Below are positions 48,412 to 56,231 of a stretch of DNA of 64,000 nt, piece by piece. Within the stretch, counting starts at the first letter, position 1, and each line of letters opens with the position of its first letter. The notes beneath the pieces are model-generated. The model did no database searches. It saw only the letters and a program-made list of their open reading frames with translations, and was not told where the DNA came from. The stretch spans positions 4,244,001 to 4,308,000 of the forward strand of contig NZ_CP118605.1 of the NCBI RefSeq assembly GCF_029869925.1. The letters run 5' to 3'. The stretch comes from Microbulbifer bruguierae (GTDB lineage: Bacteria; Pseudomonadota; Gammaproteobacteria; Pseudomonadales; Cellvibrionaceae). Both the position numbers and the translations under genes were made by a program.

Positions 48412-49401
48412 ATGCGAGCATTGGTGTGCGAGGCCTTTGGCCCGGTAGAAAACCTGAAAGTCCGCGAATGGCAATTGCCAGCGTTGAAGCCGCATGAAGT
48501 GCGTCTTGAGGTGCACGCGGCCGGGGTCAATTTTCCCGATGGCCTGATGGTGCAGGGAAAATATCAGGTAAAGCCGGAATTGCCTTTTGTGGCTGGCGGT
48601 GAGTGCGCAGGCATCATCCGCGAAGTGGGCGATGCGGTGAAGGGGTTCCGGGTTGGGGATCGCGTGATCGCCATGCCCGGGCTGGCCGCGTTTGCCGAAG
48701 CGGTTAATGTGGATCACAAACTGTTGATGCCGATGCCCGAGCAACTGGATTTTGCGCAGGCAGCCGGTTTCTGTATTACCTACGCGACTTCTTACTACGC
48801 GTTCAAACAGCGCGCGCAGCTCAAGCCGGGGGAAACCCTGGTGGTGCTGGGGGCAGCCGGTGGCGTTGGGGTAACGGCGATACAGCTGGGGAAACTGATG
48901 GGCGCACGGGTAATCGCCTGCGCCTCTTCGGACGAAAAGCTCGCGTTCTGTCGCGACCTCGGTGCCGATGAAACCATCAACTACAGCAGTGAAGATCTTA
49001 AAGAGCGTATTCGCGCGCTGACCGATGGCAAGGGCGCGGATGTGATTTACGATCCGGTCGGCGGCGCCTTTACGGAGCAGGCTTATCGCTCCATCGCCTG
49101 GGGCGGGCGTTACCTGGTGATCGGGTTCGCCGCTGGGGATATTCCCAGCCTTCCGCTCAATCTGCCCCTGCTGAAAGCGGGTGACATTCTCGGTATTTAC
49201 TGGGGCGGATGGGCGAGCCGGGATCCCAAGGGCAACATGCAGAACTTTGCTGAATTGCTCGGGTATGTAAACGAGGGACGGCTACAGCCGCTGACCACTG
49301 CCGTTTATCCACTGGAGGACTTTAGCCAGGCGTTTGCAGCCATCAATGCGCGCAAGGCTCTTGGTAAAGTAGTGCTTACCATGGGCGAGGCTGCGACCTG
49401 A
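48412..49401 (+). CDS. NADPH:quinone-oxidoreductase-like MDR enzyme
   Basis: A 329-residue zinc-free medium-chain dehydrogenase/reductase of the quinone oxidoreductase group. AAGVNFPDGLMVQGKYQ and VAGGECAGIIREVG fit the catalytic half, and VLGAAGGVGVTAIQLGK is the cofactor site. No structural-zinc cysteines are seen. In this operon it may reduce an enoyl-CoA or enone intermediate. ATG 48412 is chosen because GGGAGG stands 6 bases upstream; the longer frame overlaps the thiolase. Last gene of the operon. Confidence 0.92.
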   Translation: MRALVCEAFGPVENLKVREWQLPALKPHEVRLEVHAAGVNFPDGLMVQGKYQVKPELPFVAGGECAGIIREVGDAVKGFRVGDRVIAMPGLAAFAEAVNVDHKLLMPMPEQLDFAQAAGFCITYATSYYAFKQRAQLKPGETLVVLGAAGGVGVTAIQLGKLMGARVIACASSDEKLAFCRDLGADETINYSSEDLKERIRALTDGKGADVIYDPVGGAFTEQAYRSIAWGGRYLVIGFAAGDIPSLPLNLPLLKAGDILGIYWGGWASRDPKGNMQNFAELLGYVNEGRLQPLTTAVYPLEDFSQAFAAINARKALGKVVLTMGEAAT

Positions 49402-49438
49402 CCGGTTATTGGAGGTTCGCGGAATAAACGCGGAATTA

Positions 49439-49480
49439 AAAAGGGGATCCAGTTCAAGGCTGGATCCCCTTTTTTTTACC
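49439..49480 (+). terminator. Terminator of the hydroxyacyl-CoA operon
   Basis: AAGGGGATCCAG-TTCAAGG-CTGGATCCCCTT followed by a run of Ts, 38 bases after the last stop codon. A strong rho-independent terminator. Confidence 0.92.
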
Positions 49481-49521
49481 TGGCCAGTATCACTGTAGAT
49501 AAGCATCACAGTAGATAAGTA

Positions 49522-49980
49522 TCAGGGCAGAATTCGGCAGTGGCCACGTGCCTGTTCCTTGAGGTCGTTGGGCAGAGGCTCCACGTCGGTAGTCCGCTGC
49601 TGTTGTCGCCATTGCGCGCAGAGCTCAACATAATTGCCTGCGTCGACTTCGGCTCGCAGAATGTGCCAGCCATCCAGATTCACCGGCGCGAGACTGAGCG
49701 TGGGTTTGTATTGTTCGGCCCCGGGTTTTTCTTCGGCCGGTGCTGCCTGTTGCCCTTGTGCGGCATCGATATACTGGGCGGGGTGTAGCATCACAATGGC
49801 GATAGCAATTGCGCTGAACCCGGATGCGACCTTGGAAAGGGTGCGGTGCCCCTTGGCAGATTCGGCCCGTACGGGTTGAATCTTTCCTATGCCGGCGAGG
49901 ACTTTTTCATCCAGTAGTGCCGGTGAGCGAATCGTATTGATCGCGCGCCGGTAGTCATTTTGCCAATGTTTGCTGTTCAT
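49522..49980 (-). CDS. Single-TM protein coupled to the sigma factor; possible anti-sigma
   Basis: A 152-residue protein with a basic, helical N-terminal part (HWQNDYRRAINTIRSPALLD), one hydrophobic segment (VASGFSAIAIAIVML, about 50-65) and an external part ending in cysteine-containing LCAQWRQ and ARGHCRIL. Its start overlaps the stop of the sigma-factor gene by 4 bases (ATGA), so the two are translated together. That position and topology are those of a membrane anti-sigma factor, but no known anti-sigma motif (for example a ZAS HxxxCxxC) is present, so the role is inferred. Confidence 0.7.
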   Translation of the reverse strand: MNSKHWQNDYRRAINTIRSPALLDEKVLAGIGKIQPVRAESAKGHRTLSKVASGFSAIAIAIVMLHPAQYIDAAQGQQAAPAEEKPGAEQYKPTLSLAPVNLDGWHILRAEVDAGNYVELCAQWRQQQRTTDVEPLPNDLKEQARGHCRILP

Positions 49981-50687
49981 ACTTGTGCTACCTCCACAGA
50001 GCGATCAGCAGTAGCGGGTGTGGCTGGCGAATGTTTTGCGGGCCGTTTTCCCCAGCTGCTCCAGGGAACTGCGGGGCGTATGGTTTCCGTTTTCGGTGCG
50101 GTCACTTCCCGCTCCGCGGATTCGGCGGCTTCCTTCGCCAGGGTATCCGCCGATTTCCAGGGTTTGCGTGCGCTCCCGTGCAGGTTGAACGCGATCAGGT
50201 TTCGGGCCTCGGCCAGGTCCTGTCGACCCTGGGCGAGGGTGATGCGCTCGATATCTGCGGCGGTTGCCAATGACAGTCCGCACTCGTTCACCAGCAGAAA
50301 AATATTTCTCTGTCGCCGGGGCAGCTGTTGTATCGCTTGCAGAATATCCGAGCGCTCCAGTGCCTCGCGCAGAGATTCTTCCGCAGCATGTGGTTCGGAA
50401 CTGGTTTCTGAGCTAGTTTCCTGCGGTAACTGCATCAGTTTGTTGATCTGGATATAGAACCAGTTTTTGAGTTGCCGCTCCCTCGGGGACGGAGGATTGT
50501 CCAGCAGCATTCCCCACAGTTTCTCCATCACAGGCACGCAGTGTCGCAGACACGTCTGTGCGCAATAGCGAAACAAGGGATCTTTGTAGCGCTGGTAAAT
50601 TTCACGAACAGCTTTTTGATTGCGTGTGCTGCAATACTGTTCGAGTAAGTCTTCATCACTGAGACTGCACAACTTGTCCGCAAACAT
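49977..50687 (-). CDS. ECF-like RNA polymerase sigma factor with a long C-terminal tail
   Basis: A 236-residue protein. Region 2 is seen near the N-terminus (DEDLLEQYCSTRNQKAVREIYQRYKDPLFRYC) and region 4 near residues 115-165 (LQAIQQLPRRQRNIFLLVNECGLSLATAADI). The last about 65 residues are an extra Ala/Glu/Pro-rich tail not found in minimal ECF factors (which have about 170-200 residues). ATG 50687 follows a strong AAGGAGG at 8 bases; GTG 50723 is less likely. It is probably autoregulated with the coupled membrane protein. The signal and regulon are unknown. Confidence 0.78.
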   Translation of the reverse strand: MFADKLCSLSDEDLLEQYCSTRNQKAVREIYQRYKDPLFRYCAQTCLRHCVPVMEKLWGMLLDNPPSPRERQLKNWFYIQINKLMQLPQETSSETSSEPHAAEESLREALERSDILQAIQQLPRRQRNIFLLVNECGLSLATAADIERITLAQGRQDLAEARNLIAFNLHGSARKPWKSADTLAKEAAESAEREVTAPKTETIRPAVPWSSWGKRPAKHSPATPATADRSVEVAQV

Positions 50688-50843
50688 TGGATTTGCCTCC
50701 TTGGCTCCAATTCCCAATGTCACTTACCCGGTTGCACATCCTCTGAAGATCACGCCCCGGGAAAGGGCTCAGAGGTACTTCGTTGAACGAGTAAATTTAA
50801 CGTTATTTCGCTGAATACTGCCGAGCGAATACCACTCTCATAC

Positions 50844-51164
50844 TCAGTGTTTACCGTGATTGCTTCGGCGCGCCGACGCTTCCTGGCGATCGGTCATTTT
50901 CTCCGCGGTGCCTGAAACCACTTTTTCGTTCCTGCTTTCATTTTCCGTTATCTCTCCACCAGTATCCGTGCCCCTTTTTTTCCACGCGGCGAGGAAGAGG
51001 GTGCCAAGCCCCAACAAAATTTCATCGACGAAGGGAACCAGGTCGGGAATCAGCAGGTCCACCAGAAACAGGGCACACATCCACTTAAATAGCTGTGGGT
51101 GTTTCAGCCGACGGGCATAACTTAAAAACCAGCCCACCAGGACGCTGGGGAGTGCGCGCTTCAT
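50844..51164 (-). CDS. Small membrane protein, DUF6116-like
   Basis: A 106-residue protein whose first two thirds contain two hydrophobic helices around the conserved-looking block FKWMCALFLVDLLIPDLVPFVDE. The rest is a charged, Arg/Glu/Ser-rich cytosolic tail. It resembles the YkvA/DUF1232-related DUF6116 group of unknown function. The family assignment is by memory of the pattern and moderately sure. It is separate from the sigma-factor operon, with a gap of about 150 bases. Confidence 0.65.
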   Translation of the reverse strand: MKRALPSVLVGWFLSYARRLKHPQLFKWMCALFLVDLLIPDLVPFVDEILLGLGTLFLAAWKKRGTDTGGEITENESRNEKVVSGTAEKMTDRQEASARRSNHGKH

Positions 51165-51342
51165 AGATTGAACAAAAGTGCTTTCAGTACCGTGTTCGGA
51201 GTATAGTCCGGGGCGAATTTTTCCGTGTGCAGGGAGGGGCGTTGGGGCGCTGGAAATAGGCCTTGGTTGGCGCGCAGTGCTTCATTGCGCATGCAGAGGT
51301 TTCTGCCATGGGCGCAGTGCTAGTCCGAAAAGTGAGCGATCA

Positions 51343-52425
51343 TCAGGCAGTTGGGCGGGCGCTGCCCCGGAAGGGCAGGGGTAACTGCTCCGGGCCCAAT
51401 TCAGCGCGTAAATCCTTGAGTTTCACTCCGACGCCTAACAGACGGATGGGATCGTTACGCCTGTCCCAACACTGTTGTAACAGCTGTTTGAATTCGCTGA
51501 TGCGCGCGGATCGGCTGCTGCGCTCCTGGGTGGATTGGGTGAAATCTGTGTACTTGACCTTGATTACGGCGCCACTGATTTCATAGCGGTCACCGAGATT
51601 GCCAATACGCTCCTGCAGGCGACCGTAGAGGTTGACCATTTCCTGTTGCCATTCTTCCTGGCTGCACAGGTCACTGGTAAACGTGTGTTCGACACTCACA
51701 CTTTTGCGCGAGCCATCGCTACTGACCGGTCTGTTGTCCACACCGCGACACAGATTGTAGAGGCGGTTGCCGAACTTACCGTATTTGTTCACCAGCTCAA
51801 CCAGGGAAAAACGCCGTAAATCGCTGCAGGTGCGGATTCCTTCCCGCTGCATTTTTTCCGCCGTCACCCGCCCCACACCATGGATTTTTTTTACCGGTAG
51901 TCGAAGGACAAACTCTTCCACTGCGTCAGGTCGGATGACTGTCAGTCCATCGGGTTTTTGCCAATCGCTGGCGATCTTGGCGAGGAACTTGTTCGGTGCG
52001 ACCCCCGCGGAAATGGTGATACCCAATTCTTTATGTACCCGAGCGCGAATCTCCTGCGCGATCAGAGTTGCACTGCCGCTGCAATGGGCGCTGTCAGTGA
52101 CATCCAGAAAAGCCTCGTCGAGGGAAAGTGGTTCGATATGGTCGGTGTAAGCGAGGAAAATTTCCCGAATTTGAGCGCTCACTTCCCGATATTTTTTCAT
52201 ATTGCCCGGCACTACAATCAGGTCAGGGCATAGCTTCTTGGCCTGTGCGGTGGGCATGGCCGAGCGCACACCGAAGCTGCGGGCCTCGTAGTTACAGGTG
52301 GAAATCACACCCCGGCGATCGCTGGCACCGCCCACGGCGATGGGACGCCCCCGCAAATTCGGGTCGTCTCGCATTTCTACTGAGGCGTAGAAGCAGTCGC
52401 AGTCGCAATGGATGATCTTTCGCAT
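51343..52425 (-). CDS. dinB: DNA polymerase IV (Y-family translesion polymerase)
   Basis: A 360-residue error-prone polymerase that copies past damaged bases. The start MRKIIHCDCDCFYA matches E. coli DinB, with catalytic Asp8 and the later acidic pair in LSLDEAFLD. The steric-gate position 13 is tyrosine here, where E. coli has phenylalanine. Little-finger-domain text (SVSVEHTFTSDL) and a C-terminal clamp-binding motif EQLPLPF are present. The frame is open upstream to 52554, but homology fixes ATG 52425. A LexA-type palindrome overlaps the -10 just upstream, so SOS control is likely. Confidence 0.96.
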   Translation of the reverse strand: MRKIIHCDCDCFYASVEMRDDPNLRGRPIAVGGASDRRGVISTCNYEARSFGVRSAMPTAQAKKLCPDLIVVPGNMKKYREVSAQIREIFLAYTDHIEPLSLDEAFLDVTDSAHCSGSATLIAQEIRARVHKELGITISAGVAPNKFLAKIASDWQKPDGLTVIRPDAVEEFVLRLPVKKIHGVGRVTAEKMQREGIRTCSDLRRFSLVELVNKYGKFGNRLYNLCRGVDNRPVSSDGSRKSVSVEHTFTSDLCSQEEWQQEMVNLYGRLQERIGNLGDRYEISGAVIKVKYTDFTQSTQERSSRSARISEFKQLLQQCWDRRNDPIRLLGVGVKLKDLRAELGPEQLPLPFRGSARPTA

Positions 52426-52426
52426 G

Positions 52427-52459
52427 CTGGGATTATATCCAGTATCAGAATTTGGCCAA
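52427..52459 (-). promoter_or_regulatory. SOS-type promoter of dinB with LexA-like box
   Basis: On the minus strand: -35 TTGGCC (52454-52459), 16-base spacer, -10 TATAAT (52432-52437). The 16-bp palindrome CTGG-ATATAATC-CCAG (52427-52442), of the CTG-N10-CAG LexA form, covers the -10. The predicted start falls on the A of the dinB ATG. Confidence 0.6.
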
Positions 52460-52515
52460 CCGGATTTGCAATAACCGAACTCGGGGTGGAGAAAATAGGC
52501 GTGAGGAGGTATGTG

Positions 52516-53049
52516 ATGAGCAGAATCTCGCTGATGGATCATGAGATGGAGCATGGGGTTTCCGGCGTTCTCGATGAGGTGCGTGCGCAGCTCGGTTTTG
52601 TACCCATGCTGTTTCGGGCCTACGCCAACAATCCGACGCTACTGGTTGAACTCTGGGAGCGCTATCAGCACACCATGCTTACCGGTCGGTTGTCGCGGCG
52701 CCTTAAAGAGGAGATCGCGCTGATGGTGGCTGAGGATGAGCACAGTGATTACGGTATTACCCTGCACAGCAGCGCGCTGCGGCAACTGGGGGTAGACCCC
52801 CATGAAATCCTGCGGGTCCGCACCAACCCGGATCACGCCCATCTGGAACCTCGTGAGCATGCTCTGCTGGAAATAGCCCGTCATGGCAATCTGACGCCCC
52901 ACGACCACGGGGAGCGGTATATCGATCACGCGAGGGACGCCGGTGCGGCGGATGCGGACATTCTCGAGGCGCTGGCGGTCGCCAGTCTGGCTTCAGAGAT
53001 CAGTCATGTGTCGACCATGCTGGATATTCCTGCGGATATCCGCCCGTGA
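52516..53049 (+). CDS. AhpD/carboxymuconolactone-decarboxylase-like protein without the redox cysteines
   Basis: A 177-residue, mostly helical protein. QLGFVPMLFRAYANNPTLLVELW and LKEEIALMVAE resemble the peroxidase-related AhpD-like group. Where that group has a CxxC followed by histidine, this protein reads AEDEHSDYGITLH, so the disulfide is absent and peroxiredoxin-reductase activity is not expected. ATG 52516 follows GAGGAGG at 6 bases, a strong site. It is divergent from dinB with overlapping upstream regions. Confidence 0.72.
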   Translation: MSRISLMDHEMEHGVSGVLDEVRAQLGFVPMLFRAYANNPTLLVELWERYQHTMLTGRLSRRLKEEIALMVAEDEHSDYGITLHSSALRQLGVDPHEILRVRTNPDHAHLEPREHALLEIARHGNLTPHDHGERYIDHARDAGAADADILEALAVASLASEISHVSTMLDIPADIRP

Positions 53050-53248
53050 GCGCAGGCGCGTAGATTTTATTCCCGGGCTATAGCTCTCGATCCCGGCGCA
53101 TTCGTGCTTCCGGATCTTTTCCTTTCCGCAGGTTTCTTCTTGTGCATGTTTCTCTTGCCGTGTGTTTCTAAAGCAATTTAGCGGTGAGTTTCGTCGCGTG
53201 TGTGAATTCCCGTTCTGGCGCATTTACCCAACTAAATCGCGTTCGGAC

Positions 53249-53277
53249 TTGAAAATAAGAATAGTTATCAATAGTAT
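53249..53277 (+). promoter_or_regulatory. Promoter of the TonB receptor operon with Fur-type box
   Basis: TTGAAA (53249-53254), 17-base spacer, TAGTAT (53272-53277). The spacer holds a 15-base sequence (53256-53270) whose reverse complement agrees at 11 of 14 defined positions with the TGATAAT-N-ATTATCA Fur consensus, so Fe-Fur would block the promoter. The rest of the 53050-53389 gap shows no other clear element. Confidence 0.65.
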
Positions 53278-53389
53278 GCGCACTTTCTAAAAGAGGTACA
53301 AAAGTACCAGCTGTACCCCTTTTTCTTATGGGCAATCGTCGATTGCCCGGATCATCATCCATCGCATAAAGACATAACGGGAAGCGGAC

Positions 53390-55621
53390 ATGCCCTCTAG
53401 CCACAACACGTCGGATGTATTTTTCTCTGTTGATCAACTGAGCCGCGCCATCAGGGTCGCAGGTATAGGGCTTGTGGGACTGTTCGCGGGTGCTGCGCTG
53501 GCTGAAGAAACGCCGGCAACGGCGCCGGCGCCGAGTGCGGCAGAGCAACTGGAAGAAGTCGAGGTGACCGGCGACGGCTCACAGGTAGTGCTGTCAAAAG
53601 AGTACGCCGGAGGCCAGGTCGCCCGGGGCGGCCGCGCCGGGATACTGGGTAACCTGGATATGATGGATTCGCCATTCTCCAGCACCAGCTACACCGGTGA
53701 TCTGATGCTGAATCAGCAATCGGTGAGTGTCGCGGACGTACTGCAAAATGACCCCACCGTGCGCGTGGCCAAGGGTTTCGGTAATTTCCAGGAGCTGTAC
53801 ATGATTCGCGGCTTCCCGGTGTTTTCCGACGATATGACCTACAACGGTGTCTACGGCATCCTGCCGCGCCAGTTTGTCGCCAGCCAGTTGCTGGAGCGGG
53901 TGGAAGTTTTCCGCGGCGCTAGCGCCTTTCTGAACGGCGCGGCTCCCGGCGGCAGTGGCCTCGGTGGCGGGGTAAACCTGGTGCCGAAGCACGCCCCGGA
54001 AGAGGCACTGACCCGCGTTACCGCGGGTGTGGAAGGTAACGGTAACGCTTACGGCGCTTTAGATGTGGCGCGCCGCTTTGGCGACGCCGACAGCTCCGGT
54101 ATCCGTGTGAACCTGCTGGAACGCAGTGGTGAAACCGCAATTGAAGACCAGGACCGTGCGCTGAGCGTGTTCTCCCTCGGCTACGACTACAGCGGCGAGC
54201 GCCTGCGTCTGTCTGCGGATCTCGGATATCAGAACCATCGTATCGATGCACCGCGCCCGGCAGTTACGCCCTGGGGCGAAATCCCCGAAGCGCCGGATGC
54301 GGACAGCAACTTCGCCCAGCCCTGGACCTATACCGATGAGGAACAGTTGTTCGGGGTAGTGCGTGGCGAGTACGACCTGACCGAGACCACTACCGCATGG
54401 ATTGCTACGGGCATGCGTGACGGCAGTGAAGCCAATGTGCTTTCCAATCCCAGTGCATCTGCGGACGGAGTGACGTCTGCCTACCGCTTCGACAACGCCC
54501 GGGAAGACAAAGTGTTGTCCGGGGAGGCCGGTGTGCGTACCAGTTTTGATACCGGCTCGGTGGGGCACACCGTGACGGTTTCTGTGGCGACGTATTCTCT
54601 GGAATCTGCCAACGCCTATGCCTTCTCCAACTTCGCGGGTTTCGCAGGTGACCTGTACAATCCGACCGCGGTGGAGAAGCCGGCAGCGGATTTCTTCGTC
54701 GGCGGTTCCCTGTCGGATCCGAATGTGACCGAGGAAACCGATGTTTCCAGTGTGGCCATCTCCGACATGGTGTCACTACTGGATGACCGGTTGCTGGTGA
54801 GCCTGGGGGTGCGTCAGCAGAACATCGAAACCGGCTCCTTCAATTACAACACCGGCGCGGCCCTGTCTTCCTATGACGAAAGCGCGTTGACGCCGGTGGC
54901 GGCTGTGGTGTTTAAACCCTCCGCGCAGGTTTCCGTGTACGCGAATTACATCGAGGGTCTGGTTGCCGGTGATGTCGCGCCGGAAATGAGTGGTTCTGTG
55001 GAGGTGGTCAACGCCGGCGAAGTCATGGAGCCCTACAAGACTGAACAGTTCGAGACCGGAGTCAAATACGACGCGGGCAACCTGGGGGGCACACTGAGCG
55101 CCTTTACCACCAGCAAGCCCAGCAGCTACGTACAAAACGGTGTGTTCGATACCTATGGCGAACAGCGCAATCGCGGCCTGGAGCTGAGCGTATTCGGCCA
55201 GCCCCTGGAAAGTTTGCGCCTGATTGGCGGTGCTACCTGGCTCAATGCGGAAATGACCCGCACTGCGGGTGGACTGAACCAGGGCAAGGACGCGATTGGC
55301 GCGCCCGAGCTGCAGTTCAACATCAATGCGGAGTGGGATCTGACGGCGGTACCGGGACTGACCCTGGAAGCCCGCGGCATTCACACCGGATCTCAATACG
55401 CGGACGCTGCCAGCATCATCCAGGTGGACAGCTGGAACCGTTTTGACCTGGGCGCCCGTTACCTGACCCAGGTGGAAAACAAAGACCTGACCCTGAAGGC
55501 GCGGGTGCAGAATGTGAGCGATGAAAACAACTGGGTTTCGGTCGGTGGTTATCCCGGGGCCAATTATCTGGTGCTAGGGCAACCGCGCACTTTCCTGCTT
55601 TCCGCTTCTGTCGAGTTCTGA
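53390..55621 (+). CDS. TonB-dependent siderophore receptor
   Basis: A 743-residue outer-membrane beta-barrel importer, probably for a ferric siderophore. After a somewhat long signal region (cleaved near AGAALAEE) comes an acidic TonB-box-like segment (EEVEVTGDG). The plug domain follows with SVADVLQNDPTVRV, MIRGFPV, LERVEVFRGASAFLNGAAPGG and GGGVNLVPK. The barrel then runs to the terminal aromatic LLSASVEF. The plug signature matches the FhuA/FoxA-like siderophore group. The Fur-type promoter and the PepSY gene behind it support an iron role. The siderophore is not identifiable. Confidence 0.93.
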   Translation: MPSSHNTSDVFFSVDQLSRAIRVAGIGLVGLFAGAALAEETPATAPAPSAAEQLEEVEVTGDGSQVVLSKEYAGGQVARGGRAGILGNLDMMDSPFSSTSYTGDLMLNQQSVSVADVLQNDPTVRVAKGFGNFQELYMIRGFPVFSDDMTYNGVYGILPRQFVASQLLERVEVFRGASAFLNGAAPGGSGLGGGVNLVPKHAPEEALTRVTAGVEGNGNAYGALDVARRFGDADSSGIRVNLLERSGETAIEDQDRALSVFSLGYDYSGERLRLSADLGYQNHRIDAPRPAVTPWGEIPEAPDADSNFAQPWTYTDEEQLFGVVRGEYDLTETTTAWIATGMRDGSEANVLSNPSASADGVTSAYRFDNAREDKVLSGEAGVRTSFDTGSVGHTVTVSVATYSLESANAYAFSNFAGFAGDLYNPTAVEKPAADFFVGGSLSDPNVTEETDVSSVAISDMVSLLDDRLLVSLGVRQQNIETGSFNYNTGAALSSYDESALTPVAAVVFKPSAQVSVYANYIEGLVAGDVAPEMSGSVEVVNAGEVMEPYKTEQFETGVKYDAGNLGGTLSAFTTSKPSSYVQNGVFDTYGEQRNRGLELSVFGQPLESLRLIGGATWLNAEMTRTAGGLNQGKDAIGAPELQFNINAEWDLTAVPGLTLEARGIHTGSQYADAASIIQVDSWNRFDLGARYLTQVENKDLTLKARVQNVSDENNWVSVGGYPGANYLVLGQPRTFLLSASVEF

Positions 55622-55624
55622 TTG

Positions 55625-56164
55625 ATGGGGTTGATCTTTGCCTCCCTACTGAGTAGCGCTGGCGTGCTGGGCCTGTACGGCAGCTGGCGCAACTGGTCAC
55701 TGTTACAGCGCTGGGGCACACTGGCGGGCTGGAGTCTGCTGTTGCTGTCCGGTTTCCTGTGGGCCGGCAGTGCGGCCAGCATTGAGCTGGGACTCTGCTA
55801 TGCGCTGCTTGCACTCACCGCCTGCGCCTGGCTGTTGGTCGGGTACAACCGTGAACAACGCCCGCAACGCCCGTCGGCGCTGGCCGCCGGCAAACTGCGC
55901 TGGCCGACATTGCCAACGCTGGGCAAACACCTGCTGTTGCTGCTCGCTGCGGTGCCGCTGGCGGGTGCTGCGGCGCTGTATGGCAGTACCGCGCTGGCCA
56001 CCGCTCTGCCGTGGCAACAGGGCAATGCCCTGAGCTTTGCGATGTTGCTGGCACCGGTGTTGTGGGGCTGTGGTGCTTACTGGCAGTGCGCTGATTCCCG
56101 TCCCCTGCGGCCGGCAGCGGTACACTTTGTCGTGTTAATCGCGAGCGCCGTCGCTCTGTTCTGA
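55625..56164 (+). CDS. Polytopic membrane protein in the iron operon
   Basis: A 179-residue protein of about five hydrophobic helices (LIFASLLSSAGVLGLYG, LAGWSLLLLSGFLWAG, LLLLAAVPLAGAAALYG and others) with a short basic loop (GYNREQRPQRPS). It starts 3 bases after the receptor stop codon and precedes the PepSY gene, so it belongs to the same message. Proteins of this size often lie between siderophore receptors and PepSY reductases and are unnamed; I cannot give a domain number with confidence. A role in ferric-siderophore handling is inferred. Confidence 0.75.
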   Translation: MGLIFASLLSSAGVLGLYGSWRNWSLLQRWGTLAGWSLLLLSGFLWAGSAASIELGLCYALLALTACAWLLVGYNREQRPQRPSALAAGKLRWPTLPTLGKHLLLLLAAVPLAGAAALYGSTALATALPWQQGNALSFAMLLAPVLWGCGAYWQCADSRPLRPAAVHFVVLIASAVALF

Positions 56165-56231
56165 CTTCCTTCGCTCTTGCGGTCTGTCACGGTTTTACGG
56201 GCCGCGGGGCTAACCTGAAAAAGTTTTTCCG

